Below are positions 16,606-26,271 of a stretch of 64,000 bases of DNA, in pieces. The first letter of the stretch is position 1. Every line of letters begins with the position of its first letter. The stretch is from Bacillus rubiinfantis. Lineage in GTDB: Bacteria > Bacillota > Bacilli > Bacillales > Cytobacillaceae. Location of the stretch: the NCBI GenBank assembly GCA_000752035.1, contig CCFE01000018.1, forward strand, positions 124,001-188,000. The letters are read 5' to 3'. The notes below the pieces were generated by a model. It had not been told where the DNA came from and searched no databases. It saw nothing but the letters and a program-made list of their open reading frames with translations. The position numbers and the translations under genes are program-made.

Positions 16606-17703
16606 TTATTTTAGTATTTGTAGTTCTTTCGGGAACTTGGTTAGGATTTTTGCACCATCGGCCGTAATGTAAACATCATCTTCAATTCTGACACCGGCAA
16701 CTTCTGGAACATAGATACCTGGTTCAATTGTATAAACCATGCCTTCTTCAATTATTAGCCCGTTAGTTTCCGTCATGGAAGGATATTCATGAACGCTGAT
16801 GCCAAGGCCATGTCCAAGACGATGTGGGAAATACTCACCATAACCGGCATCGGCAATAATTTTTCTGGCTGCTAAATCCACTGATGCTGCGGTTACTCCT
16901 GGTTTGCTCGCTTCAATGGCAGCTAATTGTGCTTTTAACACGGTATCATAAATTTCCTTCTGCTTGTCATTAATTTCGCCGTAAGCAACTGTTCTTGTGA
17001 TATCCGAACAATAGCGGTCAATTATCACACCCAAGTCAAATAAAACTAAATCTCCTTTTTGAATCTTCGTATTTCCCGGAGTACCATGTGGTGATGCGGC
17101 GTTAGCTCCAGTTAACACCATAGTCGCAAATGACATCTCTGTTACACCTTTTTGTTTAAGTGCATACTCTAGAGCATTCAAGACATCAAGTTCTGTTTTT
17201 CCCTCTTTAATTTCACTGGCTCCAAATTCAACAGCATAATCAGCAAGTGCACAGGCTTCCTCGAGGATTTTCAATTCCTTTGCATCTTTAATCATTCGCA
17301 GTCTTCTAAGCTTTTCTTCAGCTGAAACGAACATGGCTTTTGTAAATAATTGCTGAAGCTGTTCATAACGTTCCACATTCATATGCTCTTTTTCAATGGC
17401 AACTTTTGCAACAGACTGTGTCCGTCCGCTAATAGCATGATTGATCATTTCCCATGGATGATCAATGTCGCTGTAGCCAATAATCTCATATTCCCAACCA
17501 GAACGCTTGGCATCATGAACTTCCATTGCTGGACATACTAAAAATGGTTCAGCTTCTTGGAAGACAGCAAGTGCTAATAACCGTTCATGAGGATCTGTGT
17601 AATATCCAGTTAAATAAAAAACATTTTCTGATGAAGTTAAGAAAGAAACTTCTATTTCATTTTCTCTCATCCATGTCTGCAATTTTTCTAAACGTTGCTT
17701 CAT
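16606..17703 (-). CDS. pepQ: Xaa-Pro peptidase (M24B family)
   Basis: A dinuclear metal peptidase of 365 aa that cleaves next to proline. It has an N-terminal creatinase-like domain (about 1-130) and a C-terminal pita-bread domain. Metal ligands are visible: two Asp in LFDLGVIIDRYCSDITR, His in HRLGHGLGISVHE, and two Glu in TIEPGIY and VRIEDDVY. The start at 17703 (MKQRLEKLQTW) is set by GGAGG on the minus strand; an upstream in-frame ATG lacks a site. Whether it is a dipeptidase (PepQ) or an aminopeptidase cannot be told from sequence. Confidence 0.88.
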   Translation of the reverse strand: MKQRLEKLQTWMRENEIEVSFLTSSENVFYLTGYYTDPHERLLALAVFQEAEPFLVCPAMEVHDAKRSGWEYEIIGYSDIDHPWEMINHAISGRTQSVAKVAIEKEHMNVERYEQLQQLFTKAMFVSAEEKLRRLRMIKDAKELKILEEACALADYAVEFGASEIKEGKTELDVLNALEYALKQKGVTEMSFATMVLTGANAASPHGTPGNTKIQKGDLVLFDLGVIIDRYCSDITRTVAYGEINDKQKEIYDTVLKAQLAAIEASKPGVTAASVDLAARKIIADAGYGEYFPHRLGHGLGISVHEYPSMTETNGLIIEEGMVYTIEPGIYVPEVAGVRIEDDVYITADGAKILTKFPKELQILK

Positions 17704-17880
17704 TAATGCAGCCTCCCTTAAACAATTTGTCCACTTTGAGGGTAACAATTAGCAGGATAAATGTAAACTCTAAATTACTTTTTGCTATTAAAACAGGCGA
17801 AGAATGGTTATAAATGTAGAAGGAATTTTTAAGTTTGCATGGAAGTACATACATATAATAATTTTTAAGGAGATGGAAGA

Positions 17881-18561
17881 ATGAAGCTTTCATATCATGG
17901 ACACTCTATTCTGCAAATTCAAACCAATGGTAAAACCATATTAATTGATCCATTTATTACGGGCAATAGTTTGACAGATTTAAAGGCGGAGGAATTATCT
18001 GTTGATGCAATTATTTTAACCCACGGTCATAATGACCATGTTGGCGATACAGTTGCGATAGCCAAGAAAAACGATGCGCTAGTAATTGCTAATGCTGATC
18101 TTACTACTTTTTTAAGCTGGCAGGGAGTTAAGACCCACGGTATGAATATTGGCGGGGCTTATCAATTTGAGTTTGGGAAGGTGAAGCTTACTCAAGCTTT
18201 TCATGGCTCCGGCTACGCAACAGAAAATAATGAGATTGTCTATTGCGGGATGCCGACCGGAATCCTCTTTAGCAGTGAAGGGAAAACGATTTATCATGCT
18301 GGTGATACAGGATTATTTTCCGATATGAAATTGATTGGGGAACGTCATGAGATTGATGTTGCATTCCTGCCAATTGGTGATAACTTTACAATGGGTCCTG
18401 AAGATGCCGCCTATGCAGCTACATTATTACAGGCTAAAACGGTAGTACCGATTCATTACAATACTTTCCCGCCTATCAAACAAGATCCATATCAATTTAT
18501 TGAATTGCTCGAAGCCAAGAATGGAAAGGTTATGAATCCTGGAGATGTTTTAGAAATTTAA
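17881..18561 (+). CDS. ytkL: UPF0173 metal-dependent hydrolase YtkL
   Basis: A metallo-beta-lactamase-fold protein of 226 aa. The metal motif HGHNDH lies near residue 56, further ligands are in FHGSGY and HAGDTGLFSDM, and the C-terminal His is in VVPIHYNTFP. Family members hydrolyse unknown esters or phosphoesters. Ribosome site AAGGAGATGG. It is divergent from pepQ, so the 177 bases between them hold both promoters. Confidence 0.9.
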   Translation: MKLSYHGHSILQIQTNGKTILIDPFITGNSLTDLKAEELSVDAIILTHGHNDHVGDTVAIAKKNDALVIANADLTTFLSWQGVKTHGMNIGGAYQFEFGKVKLTQAFHGSGYATENNEIVYCGMPTGILFSSEGKTIYHAGDTGLFSDMKLIGERHEIDVAFLPIGDNFTMGPEDAAYAATLLQAKTVVPIHYNTFPPIKQDPYQFIELLEAKNGKVMNPGDVLEI

Positions 18562-18639
18562 TCGCTAATTCACATACTTTTTTCCCCGATTACTGCATAA
18601 AGATAAAACAAGCAGTCATAATTGTAGGGGGAATAAACA

Positions 18640-18873
18640 TTGAAGAAAAACAGATATTTACTTTGTCTATTACTCTGCGGGGTCATGCTTTACTTTGCTG
18701 TACCACGGCTTTCGATTCGTGCAGAAGGGGTTGAGGGTGTTTTCACGATTTCATGGCTTTTATTTGCCTTAATTGTTGTTGCTGGCAATTTTAGTGCTTT
18801 ATTATTCGCCCCTAAAAAACGAGTGCAAAGGGTGCATTCAGCAGTAGCTAAGCGAAAGTCACGGTCTTTTTAA
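18640..18873 (+). CDS. Small membrane protein, hypothetical
   Basis: A 77-aa protein with two predicted membrane helices (YLLCLLLCGVMLYFAV and WLLFALIVVAGNFSALLF) and a very basic C-terminus (KKRVQRVHSAVAKRKSRSF), which is likely cytoplasmic. TTG start 7 bases after GTAGGGGGA. No known family is recognised. It is short but has good coding features and a fitting ribosome site. Confidence 0.65.
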   Translation: MKKNRYLLCLLLCGVMLYFAVPRLSIRAEGVEGVFTISWLLFALIVVAGNFSALLFAPKKRVQRVHSAVAKRKSRSF

Positions 18874-18988
18874 TGTAAATCTAAAGGACTAATGTACTAT
18901 TGCTTTTCTTCATTGAATGAAGACCTTATAAACCTTATAATAGAATTTAGTATCTTAATTGAATTCGTAAATATAAAGGGTGAAGGTC

Positions 18989-20308
18989 TTGGCTACTAAG
19001 CACGAACAAATTTTGCAATATATTGACGGACTCCCGATTGGTGAAAAAATCTCGGTAAGACAAATCGCAAAAGCGATGAGTGTAAGTGAGGGTACGGCTT
19101 ATCGAGCAATAAAGGAAGCAGAAAATCAAGGATATGTCAGTACGATTGAACGTGTAGGAACGATTCGTATCGAACGTAAGAAAAAGGAAAACATTGAAAA
19201 GCTCACATATGCTGAGGTTGTAAATATTGTAGATGGTCAAGTGCTAGGGGGAAGAACCGGCCTGCATAAGACTTTAGGTAAATTTGTGATCGGTGCTATG
19301 AAATTAGAAGCGATGATGCGATACACAGATGCTGGCAGTTTATTAATTGTCGGAAACCGGATCCAGGCACATGAGCTGGCTCTGAAAGCAGGTGCTGCAG
19401 TTTTAATAACAGGTGGATTTGATACGGAGGATCATGTAAAAAAACTGGCAGACCAGCTCGAATTACCGATTATTTCCTCTAGTTATGACACATTTACAGT
19501 TGCGACAATGATTAACCGGGCAATTTATGACCAGTTAATCAAAAAGGAAATCATCCTTGTAGAAGATATTTTAACTCCATTATCAGATACCCATTATTTG
19601 AAAACATCCGATAAGGTATCCACTTGGCATGAATTAAACAGGCAAACAACACATAGCCGTTATCCTGTTGTTGATCAGAATTTGAAAATTCAGGGAATGG
19701 TCACAAGTAAAGATATTTTAGGTCAAGATCATGAAGCTTCAATTGATAAAATTATGACCAAGCATCCAATGACAGTAACCGGTAAAACAAGTGTTGCTTC
19801 TGCAGCTCATATGATGGTTTGGGAAGGCATTGAAGTGTTGCCAGTTGTTGATGATTCCAGCCATCTAGAAGGTATTATCAGCAGGCAGGATGTTCTAAAA
19901 GCACTTCAAATGAATCAAAGACAGCCGCAGGTTGGCGAGACTATTGATGATATCGTGACAAACCAGATGGAATTTGTGACTGACAAGGCAAAGAGTGAAG
20001 ATGTATTTTCATTGGAAGTTACTCCACAAATGACCAATCATCTTGGAACAATTTCATACGGAGTATTTACTACGATTGTTACCGATGCTGCTAATCGCGT
20101 TCTGCGTGGATATAAAAAAGGTGATCTAGTTGTTGAAAATATGACCATTTACTTTATTAAGCCTGTACAAATGGAAAGTAGATTGGAAATTTATCCAAAA
20201 GTCCTTGAAGTCGGCCGTAAATTTGGAAAAGTAGACGTTGAGGTATTTAATGACAAGGTGCTCGTTGGAAAAGCAATGATGATGTGCCAGTTGATTGATA
20301 GAAACTAA
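18989..20308 (+). CDS. ytoI: DRTGG/CBS/thioesterase-fold protein YtoI
   Basis: A 439-aa four-part protein: an N-terminal winged-helix DNA-binding segment (VRQIAKAMSVSEGTAYRAIKEAE, residues about 18-45), a DRTGG domain (about 65-180), two CBS modules (about 195-310, binding adenine nucleotides in other proteins), and a C-terminal hot-dog thioesterase-like domain starting near EVTPQMTNHLGTISYG. The build suggests a regulator that senses a nucleotide and perhaps an acyl-CoA; the target is unknown. TTG 18989 is chosen since it gives the family N-terminus MATKHEQIL and 439 aa. GTG 18980 is the alternative. Confidence 0.9.
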   Translation: MATKHEQILQYIDGLPIGEKISVRQIAKAMSVSEGTAYRAIKEAENQGYVSTIERVGTIRIERKKKENIEKLTYAEVVNIVDGQVLGGRTGLHKTLGKFVIGAMKLEAMMRYTDAGSLLIVGNRIQAHELALKAGAAVLITGGFDTEDHVKKLADQLELPIISSSYDTFTVATMINRAIYDQLIKKEIILVEDILTPLSDTHYLKTSDKVSTWHELNRQTTHSRYPVVDQNLKIQGMVTSKDILGQDHEASIDKIMTKHPMTVTGKTSVASAAHMMVWEGIEVLPVVDDSSHLEGIISRQDVLKALQMNQRQPQVGETIDDIVTNQMEFVTDKAKSEDVFSLEVTPQMTNHLGTISYGVFTTIVTDAANRVLRGYKKGDLVVENMTIYFIKPVQMESRLEIYPKVLEVGRKFGKVDVEVFNDKVLVGKAMMMCQLIDRN

Positions 20309-20337
20309 AATAACGGATTAGCTTGACAATGCAAGTA

Positions 20338-20372
20338 AGCCGCTTCTTGCTAAAGAAGCGGCTCGAATTGTT
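20338..20372. terminator. Terminator between ytoI and ytpI
   Basis: A perfect 10-bp stem AGCCGCTTCT/AGAAGCGGCT between converging genes. T tails are weak on both strands. Confidence 0.6.
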
Positions 20373-20685
20373 ATTCTTGAGCAGCATTGAGTTCCTCTGC
20401 TTCTGCAATTGCGAATGGGAGGTAATGTTTATATTTCTTAAATCCGCTCCATGCAAAAACGCCGCCATATACGATGAATATAAAGGCAACGATCACATTA
20501 ATGGCAGACTCTGCAATAAAAATCAGGTGATTCAATCCAAATAAGCTAACTAAAAGTCCAAGCGCAATATTGGATTTCGCTGACAGCCATTTCTTTTCTA
20601 CTGGACGATCGCTGCGAAAGTAACGTGTTTTATAAAATAAATAGCAAACAAATAAAATAACAATTAGAAAAACTAAGGCAAACAT
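20371..20685 (-). CDS. ytpI: YtpI family membrane protein
   Basis: A 104-aa protein with three hydrophobic helices (FALVFLIVILFVCYLFY; NIALGLLVSLFGLNHLIFIA; VIVAFIFIVYGGVFAWSGF) and an acidic C-terminal tail. YtpI is conserved in Bacillus next to ytoI and nrnA, but its function is unknown. Minus-strand ribosome site TGGAGGAA. It is divergent from nrnA with about 85 bases between the starts. Confidence 0.85.
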   Translation of the reverse strand: MFALVFLIVILFVCYLFYKTRYFRSDRPVEKKWLSAKSNIALGLLVSLFGLNHLIFIAESAINVIVAFIFIVYGGVFAWSGFKKYKHYLPFAIAEAEELNAAQE

Positions 20686-20770
20686 TCAAATTCCTCCAGA
20701 AGTTGAGTTACTTATTATTGTAACGGTATTTAAAGGAAAATGCCATAACGGGGCTTTAAAATGAAAGGGT

Positions 20771-21715
20771 ATGAGAATGTATATGAAAGAAAAAATATTG
20801 GAATTAATTAAACAATACGAAACGATTATTGTCCATCGCCATGTACGCCCTGATCCGGATGCATATGGATCGCAAGGCGGATTAGTCGAGATTCTCAAAG
20901 CATCCTTTCCTGAAAAAAATATTTATGCGGTTGGGAAAGATGAGCCAACTCTTCTATATATGCGCCAGTTGGATCGTATTGAGGATTCTGTGTATAATGG
21001 GGCATTGGTAATTGTGTGTGATACCGCAAATGCCGAGAGGATTTGTGATTCCCGCTACTCATTAGGTGAAAAATTGATAAAAATTGATCATCATCCAAAT
21101 GAAGATCCATATGGAGATTTAGTATGGGTAGATACAACTGCTAGTTCATGCAGTGAAATGATTTATGAATTTTATCTTTTCGGTAAAGATAGAGGACTAA
21201 CCATTAATGATGAGGCAGCAAGACTCCTATTTGCTGGCATAGTCGGTGACACCGGAAGATTCCTATTTCCAAGCACGACGGAAAAAACCTTTGCCTATGC
21301 TGGGGATTTAATTCATTATCAATTTTCGCGAACTGAACTGTTCGACAAGATGTATGAGCTGGAACCAAATATTATCAAGCTTCAAGGACATGTTTTACAA
21401 AATTTTGAGTTTCAGGATAATGGTGTAGCCATCGTAAAGCTTACAAAAGAATTGCTCGAGGAATATCAAGCTAAACCATCCGAGGCGTCTCTGCTTGTTG
21501 GTATTCTCGGAGATGTTAAGGGCATTAAGGCATGGGTGTTTTTTATTGAGGAACAGGATCAAATTAGAGTTAGACTGCGCTCTAAAGGTCCGATTATTAA
21601 CGTTGTGGCACGAAAATTTAATGGCGGTGGTCATCCGCTCGCAGCGGGTGCTTCGATTTATTCTTGGGACCAGACCGCTGATGTAATCCGCGAACTCAAC
21701 AAAGTTTGTGAGTAA
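20771..21715 (+). CDS. nrnA: Bifunctional oligoribonuclease / pAp phosphatase NrnA
   Basis: A DHH-DHHA1 phosphoesterase that degrades 2-5-nt RNA fragments and removes the 3' phosphate from pAp. Motifs: RPDPDAYGSQ (metal site), CDTANAER, the DHH signature in KIDHHPNEDPYGD, GDTGRFLF, and the C-terminal DHHA1 motif NGGGHPLAAGAS. Of three close ATGs (20771, 20777, 20783), 20777 has the best spacing to AAAGGG, so the first two residues may be untranslated. About 312-314 aa, equal to B. subtilis YtqI. Confidence 0.95.
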   Translation: MRMYMKEKILELIKQYETIIVHRHVRPDPDAYGSQGGLVEILKASFPEKNIYAVGKDEPTLLYMRQLDRIEDSVYNGALVIVCDTANAERICDSRYSLGEKLIKIDHHPNEDPYGDLVWVDTTASSCSEMIYEFYLFGKDRGLTINDEAARLLFAGIVGDTGRFLFPSTTEKTFAYAGDLIHYQFSRTELFDKMYELEPNIIKLQGHVLQNFEFQDNGVAIVKLTKELLEEYQAKPSEASLLVGILGDVKGIKAWVFFIEEQDQIRVRLRSKGPIINVVARKFNGGGHPLAAGASIYSWDQTADVIRELNKVCE

Positions 21716-21732
21716 CCTTCAAGAAAAAACGA

Positions 21733-21767
21733 AAAGAAACGGCCCGACAGAAGCGGACCGTTTCTTA
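21733..21767. terminator. Terminator between nrnA and ytrI
   Basis: A 13-bp stem AAGAAACGGCCCG with CGGACCGTTTCTT (one mismatch) between converging genes. The right arm touches the ytrI stop codon. Confidence 0.75.
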
Positions 21768-22268
21768 TTCGTCAAATTGAATTTCTAATTCAACCGTCAG
21801 TGTTGTAAAGATAACCATTTCCTTTACTTTAAGCTTGTACCTTTTCTCATTAATTTTTATCGGCTTATTTTCAATAATTTTTTTCACCAGCTCTTTACTT
21901 TTTGCTACCGTTTCTAAATCTTTCGCTAATACAATTTTGATATCGTCCCGTACAGCTTCCTCTGTTTCAAAGACACTAAACTGGTCAAGTTTGTATTTTT
22001 CCCAATTGGTAATTTTAATGCGAATCTTTTGTACAGTAATTGTCTCTAAATTACGATTGTTTAATTCCGCATAATCTTCCTTCCAAATTTTTATATCATT
22101 ATTTAATTCTGCTATATCCTTTTCCTGTTTACGAATGAGCTTGGCATAATCTTCCTGCCAAACGCCGAAGATGTATAAAAAAATACACCAGCTAATCGCT
22201 CCGCCAATTGCCATACCCGCAAAGAAACGTTGCCATGATGGTTTTCGATAATAAGGTGGAATCCTCAT
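21765..22268 (-). CDS. ytrI: Sporulation protein YtrI
   Basis: A 167-aa mother-cell membrane protein: a short N-terminal segment MRIPPYYRKPSWQRF, one membrane helix (FFAGMAIGGAISWCIFLYIF), a coiled coil (about 35-70) and a mixed alpha/beta tail. In B. subtilis, ytrH and ytrI form a sigma-E operon needed for normal spore resistance. The start at 22268 is fixed by an ATGA overlap with the ytrH stop, which indicates translational coupling; an ATG 27 bases upstream is rejected for that reason. Confidence 0.9.
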   Translation of the reverse strand: MRIPPYYRKPSWQRFFAGMAIGGAISWCIFLYIFGVWQEDYAKLIRKQEKDIAELNNDIKIWKEDYAELNNRNLETITVQKIRIKITNWEKYKLDQFSVFETEEAVRDDIKIVLAKDLETVAKSKELVKKIIENKPIKINEKRYKLKVKEMVIFTTLTVELEIQFDE

Positions 22269-22603
22269 GATGATATATGCTCCTGTGTCAGCCAATTGAT
22301 AATTAGCGCCCCAGTTTGCGCTCCGCCTAAAGCAGAAAGAATTAATAAAAATTGTTTAAATAAATCCTTTGTATCGGCGTTTAATAAACCGCGTTCAAAT
22401 GTATAAACAGCATCGAAAGTTCCGCCAATCGCCGCTACAATAGCCCAAATTCTAAGCGCCGACGAAAGCCGATAGACGGTTGTCAGCGGGGGTTGTCCAG
22501 TCAAAAATGAGGCTATGCCCCCGATTAATGCTCCGCCAAGCAAGACCCCGAAGGCAATAAAGTAACTTTCAATAAACGCCGGAAAAAAGCCAATTTCTTT
22601 CAT
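22265..22603 (-). CDS. ytrH: Sporulation membrane protein YtrH
   Basis: A 112-aa protein with three hydrophobic segments (IAFGVLLGGALIGGIASFL; ALRIWAIVAAIGGTFDAVY; LLILSALGGAQTGALIINWL). It is the first gene of the ytrHI sporulation unit and overlaps ytrI by 4 bases. A sigma-E-like promoter lies upstream on the minus strand. It is divergent from dnaE. The biochemical function is not known. Confidence 0.9.
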   Translation of the reverse strand: MKEIGFFPAFIESYFIAFGVLLGGALIGGIASFLTGQPPLTTVYRLSSALRIWAIVAAIGGTFDAVYTFERGLLNADTKDLFKQFLLILSALGGAQTGALIINWLTQEHISS

Positions 22604-22644
22604 GGATTCGCCATCCTTATGTTAAAAAATAATTGTCCTGCTTC

Positions 22645-22676
22645 ATGTATATGGATAGGGTATAAGAATTATGAAT
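22645..22676 (-). promoter_or_regulatory. Sigma-E-like promoter of ytrHI
   Basis: On the minus strand, ATTCATAATT and CATATACAT are spaced like sigma-E -35 and -10 boxes, 42 bases before the ytrH start. Confidence 0.5.
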
Positions 22677-22781
22677 ATTTAATTGGACAACTAGAATTGT
22701 CCTCTGTATGAGAACATATTTTCTTTTTTTTCTGTATCGTTCTATAATAGAATGTGAAATTTGAAGTAAGGGTGTGAAGAA

Positions 22782-25700
22782 ATGTCTTTTATTCACCTGC
22801 ATGTTTATAGTGCATTTAGCTTATTAACGAGTACAGCTAACATTTCTAATTTAATCGAAAATGCCCGTATAAAAGGATTTCGTGCTCTTGCTTTAACAGA
22901 TAGAAATGTAATGTACGGCACCATTGAATTCTATAAACAATGTAAACAAAACGGAATTCAACCAATCTTAGGTTTAACAGTAGATATTGTCAGCACCAAA
23001 ATGGAAAATAAGGCACATCCGCTTGTTTTGCTAGCTGAAAATGAACTAGGATTTAAAAATCTATTAAAAATATCAAGCGCCGTACAAACAAAGGCGGATA
23101 AGGGGCTCCCTATCAAATGGCTGCGGCATTATGCGGATGGTCTAATTGCTATTACACCAGGATTTGAGGGAGAGATTGAACAGTCTCTATTGAATGGTGA
23201 TAGAGAACTCTCGCAAAAATTAATCCAGGAATATAGAACTATATTTGGAGAGGAAAATTTCTTCCTCTCAATCCAGAATCATCAATTGGAACAAGAAGTT
23301 AAAATAAAGCCGCAGTTGCTAAATCTCTCTAAAGAGTTAAACGTGCCCCTCGTTGCCACGAATTTTGTACATTATTTGGAAAAGGACGATGCCTTTGCAC
23401 ATGAATGTCTGCTGGCAATCAAGAATGGGGAAAAATTACACGATGATGATCGTGAAAAATTAGGCAGCGAGGAATTTTATTTAAAAACAGCGGCTGAAAT
23501 GGCCGCTTGCTTAGCTGATATTCCGCAAGCGATAGAAAATACCAGCCGGATTGCTAGCAGATGCCAAGTTAATATTGAACTGAATAAAACCTATTTGCCA
23601 TCCTTCCCAACAGGTGAAAAGGGGGTATCAGCAGACCAATACCTCGAACAATTATGTTTTCAAGGACTTCATGAGCGCTTTTCTTCCCCCTCGTCGGAAT
23701 ATGTTGAGCGCTTAAAATATGAATTATCAGTTATAAAACGAATGCGGTTTAGTAATTATTTTTTAATTGTCTGGGATTTTATGAAGTATGCAAGAGAAAG
23801 CGGTATTTTAACAGGTCCGGGACGGGGGTCGGCAGCTGGTTCACTTGTGGCATATGTTCTATACATCACCGATGTCGATCCGCTTGTGCATCACCTCTTA
23901 TTTGAACGCTTTTTGAATCCGGAACGAGTAACAATGCCAGATATCGATATAGATTTTCCTGATCACCGCCGTGATGAAGTTATTGCCTATGTTGCCAAAA
24001 AATATGGGGAACTGCATGTAGCTCAAATTATTACATTTGGGACGTTAGCAGCGAAAGCAGCGTTGCGAGATGTTGGGAGAGTATTCGGATTGAATACAAA
24101 GGAATTGGATCAATTGTCCAGATTCGTACCTTCGCGCTTAGGGGTAAATTTAACTGAGGCCTACAATGAATCTGAAGGACTTAGAAAATTTGTCCAGGCT
24201 AGTCCATTGAACAAACGTCTATACGAAACAGCTATAAAATTAGAGGGGCTCCCGCGGCATACATCGACGCACGCTGCTGGTGTCGTGCTAAGTGAAAAGC
24301 CGCTGATTGATTTAATTCCGCTGCAACAAGGATCTAATGAAGTGTATCTAACCCAATATTCGATGGAATATCTTGAGGAACTAGGTCTGCTCAAAATGGA
24401 TTTTTTAGGCTTGCGGAATTTATCGCTAATTGAATCGATTTTAACGTCTATCCATCGTAATACCGGAAAAAGAATAAATATCCGCTCTGTTCCTTTAAAT
24501 GATCCTAACACTTTTTCGCTATTAGCAAAGGGTGAGACAACTGGTATTTTTCAATTGGAATCAGAAGGAATGAGAAAAGTATTAAAACGGCTGAAGCCAT
24601 CACGATTTGAAGATATTGTCGCGGTAAATGCGTTATATCGACCTGGTCCAATGGAGAACATACCATTATTTATTGAGAGAAAGCACGGCCGTAAACCCAT
24701 TGACTACCATCACCCAGATTTGCAGTCAATACTTGAAAGTACTTACGGCATCATTGTTTATCAAGAACAGATCATTCAGATTGCCTCAATCATGGCTGGA
24801 TTTTCATTGGGGGAAGCCGACCTTTTGCGCCGAGCAGTCGGAAAAAAACAAAAAGAAGTACTTGATCGCGAGCGCGGACACTTTGTTGAAGGAGCTCTAA
24901 AGAAGGGCTATGATGCAGGACTCGCAAATGAAATCTATGATTTAATTGTTCGCTTTGCTAATTATGGTTTTAATCGCAGCCATGCGGTTGCATATAGCAT
25001 GATTGCTTATCAGTTGGCTTATTTAAAGGCAAATGCCCCCGAGTATTTTATGGCAGGTCTTTTGACCTCAGTAATTGGAAATGATGCAAAGATTGCCCAG
25101 TATATTATGGAAGCGAAGCAAATGGGTATTGATATTTTGCCACCTTCAATAAATCAAAGTACGTACACCTTTCAAGTGGTTAAAGGTGGTATTCGCTATA
25201 GTCTGGCAGCAATTAGAGGGGTAGGTATTGGCGCACTAAAGGAAATTATCCAAGCTAGAAGGCAAAAAAAATTCACCGATTTATTTGATTTCTGCATAAG
25301 AGTTTCTCTAAAAGTGGTTAATCGGAAAACGCTTGAATATTTAATCCATTCTGGCAGCTTTGATGAATTTGGCAAAGATCGTGCAGTTTTATTGGCAACT
25401 CTTGATGTTGCCATTGAACATGCACAAATATTTAAACCGGATATAACGAATCAAATTGATTTGTTTGAAGGAGAATTTAATCTTAAGCCGAAATATGTAA
25501 TAGTAGATCCAATCAGTCAAGAACATAAACTCTCTTTTGAAAAGGAGGCACTTGGATTATACCTTTCTGATCATCCACTTTCTATTTATGAGGATGCACT
25601 CAAACAAAAAGGAGCCAAATCAATATATCAGTTGAGTGCAGGAATGCGGCATGTTCAGATAGGAATTTATATTTCTACTGTGAAAACTATTCGTACCAAA

Positions 25701-26147
25701 AAAGGTGAGGTAATGGCGTTTTTGACCATAAGCGATGGAAGTGGTGAAATGGAGGCGATTGCATTCCCACTTGTCTACAAGCGATCTTCTGCATTATTGA
25801 ACCAAGGACAAATGGTTCTGCTTGCAGGGAAAATCGAAGAAAGGGAGGGGAAACTGCAATTTATTATCGATCAAGTTCAGGATTTAGCGTATTGGATAAG
25901 TAGGAAACCAAGTAGACAGCCCACACTATACCTAAAGATAAGCAGAGAAGTACATCAAGATCAAAACATTCAGCAAGTTAATCAGCTACTTGAAAGAAAT
26001 AAAGGAGGTACAAACGTTATTCTCCATTTTGAAGCTAGCCATAAAACAATCAAGTTAGGTGTGGAGAAGAGTGTACATCCAACCCCAGAGCTGCTTGAAT
26101 CTTTACGAGCACTTTTGGGAGGTCAAAATGTGGTATTAAAAGATTAA
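22782..26147 (+). CDS. dnaE: DNA polymerase III alpha subunit DnaE
   Basis: The 1121-aa replicative polymerase that, in Firmicutes, extends RNA primers before handing over to PolC. Order: N-terminal PHP domain (FIHLHVYSAFSLL, about 1-200), palm with the catalytic aspartates D387 and D389 in MPDIDIDFPDHR, finger and tau-binding region, helix-hairpin-helix, and an OB fold near residues 960-1060 (GEVMAFLTISDGSGEMEAIAFP). The PHP motif is degenerate (SLLTS where active ones have SLLDG), in line with no PHP exonuclease. A TATAAT at 22743 lies just upstream. Confidence 0.97.
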   Translation: MSFIHLHVYSAFSLLTSTANISNLIENARIKGFRALALTDRNVMYGTIEFYKQCKQNGIQPILGLTVDIVSTKMENKAHPLVLLAENELGFKNLLKISSAVQTKADKGLPIKWLRHYADGLIAITPGFEGEIEQSLLNGDRELSQKLIQEYRTIFGEENFFLSIQNHQLEQEVKIKPQLLNLSKELNVPLVATNFVHYLEKDDAFAHECLLAIKNGEKLHDDDREKLGSEEFYLKTAAEMAACLADIPQAIENTSRIASRCQVNIELNKTYLPSFPTGEKGVSADQYLEQLCFQGLHERFSSPSSEYVERLKYELSVIKRMRFSNYFLIVWDFMKYARESGILTGPGRGSAAGSLVAYVLYITDVDPLVHHLLFERFLNPERVTMPDIDIDFPDHRRDEVIAYVAKKYGELHVAQIITFGTLAAKAALRDVGRVFGLNTKELDQLSRFVPSRLGVNLTEAYNESEGLRKFVQASPLNKRLYETAIKLEGLPRHTSTHAAGVVLSEKPLIDLIPLQQGSNEVYLTQYSMEYLEELGLLKMDFLGLRNLSLIESILTSIHRNTGKRINIRSVPLNDPNTFSLLAKGETTGIFQLESEGMRKVLKRLKPSRFEDIVAVNALYRPGPMENIPLFIERKHGRKPIDYHHPDLQSILESTYGIIVYQEQIIQIASIMAGFSLGEADLLRRAVGKKQKEVLDRERGHFVEGALKKGYDAGLANEIYDLIVRFANYGFNRSHAVAYSMIAYQLAYLKANAPEYFMAGLLTSVIGNDAKIAQYIMEAKQMGIDILPPSINQSTYTFQVVKGGIRYSLAAIRGVGIGALKEIIQARRQKKFTDLFDFCIRVSLKVVNRKTLEYLIHSGSFDEFGKDRAVLLATLDVAIEHAQIFKPDITNQIDLFEGEFNLKPKYVIVDPISQEHKLSFEKEALGLYLSDHPLSIYEDALKQKGAKSIYQLSAGMRHVQIGIYISTVKTIRTKKGEVMAFLTISDGSGEMEAIAFPLVYKRSSALLNQGQMVLLAGKIEEREGKLQFIIDQVQDLAYWISRKPSRQPTLYLKISREVHQDQNIQQVNQLLERNKGGTNVILHFEASHKTIKLGVEKSVHPTPELLESLRALLGGQNVVLKD

Positions 26148-26150
26148 TTC

Positions 26151-26178
26151 TTTACAACATTTTAAGATATGTTATAGT
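26151..26178 (+). promoter_or_regulatory. Sigma-A promoter of the malic enzyme operon
   Basis: TTTACA (26151-26156), 16 bases, TATAGT (26173-26178). The predicted start is near 26185, just before the palindromic operator. Confidence 0.6.
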
Positions 26179-26194
26179 GTAAAAAGAGATTGTT

Positions 26195-26207
26195 GTGGTC
26201 TGACCAC
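26195..26207 (+). promoter_or_regulatory. GntR/FadR-type operator, site 1
   Basis: The perfect palindrome GTGGTC-T-GACCAC fits the FadR-subfamily TGGTnnnACCA pattern. It sits about +10 to +23 from the malic enzyme promoter, where a bound repressor would block transcription. The same core recurs upstream of accD. Confidence 0.72.
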
Positions 26208-26271
26208 TAAAGATGATGAACTTTGTTAAGATGTTGATTCTAGCTCGTAATTATTAGAGAGGTGACATTTC

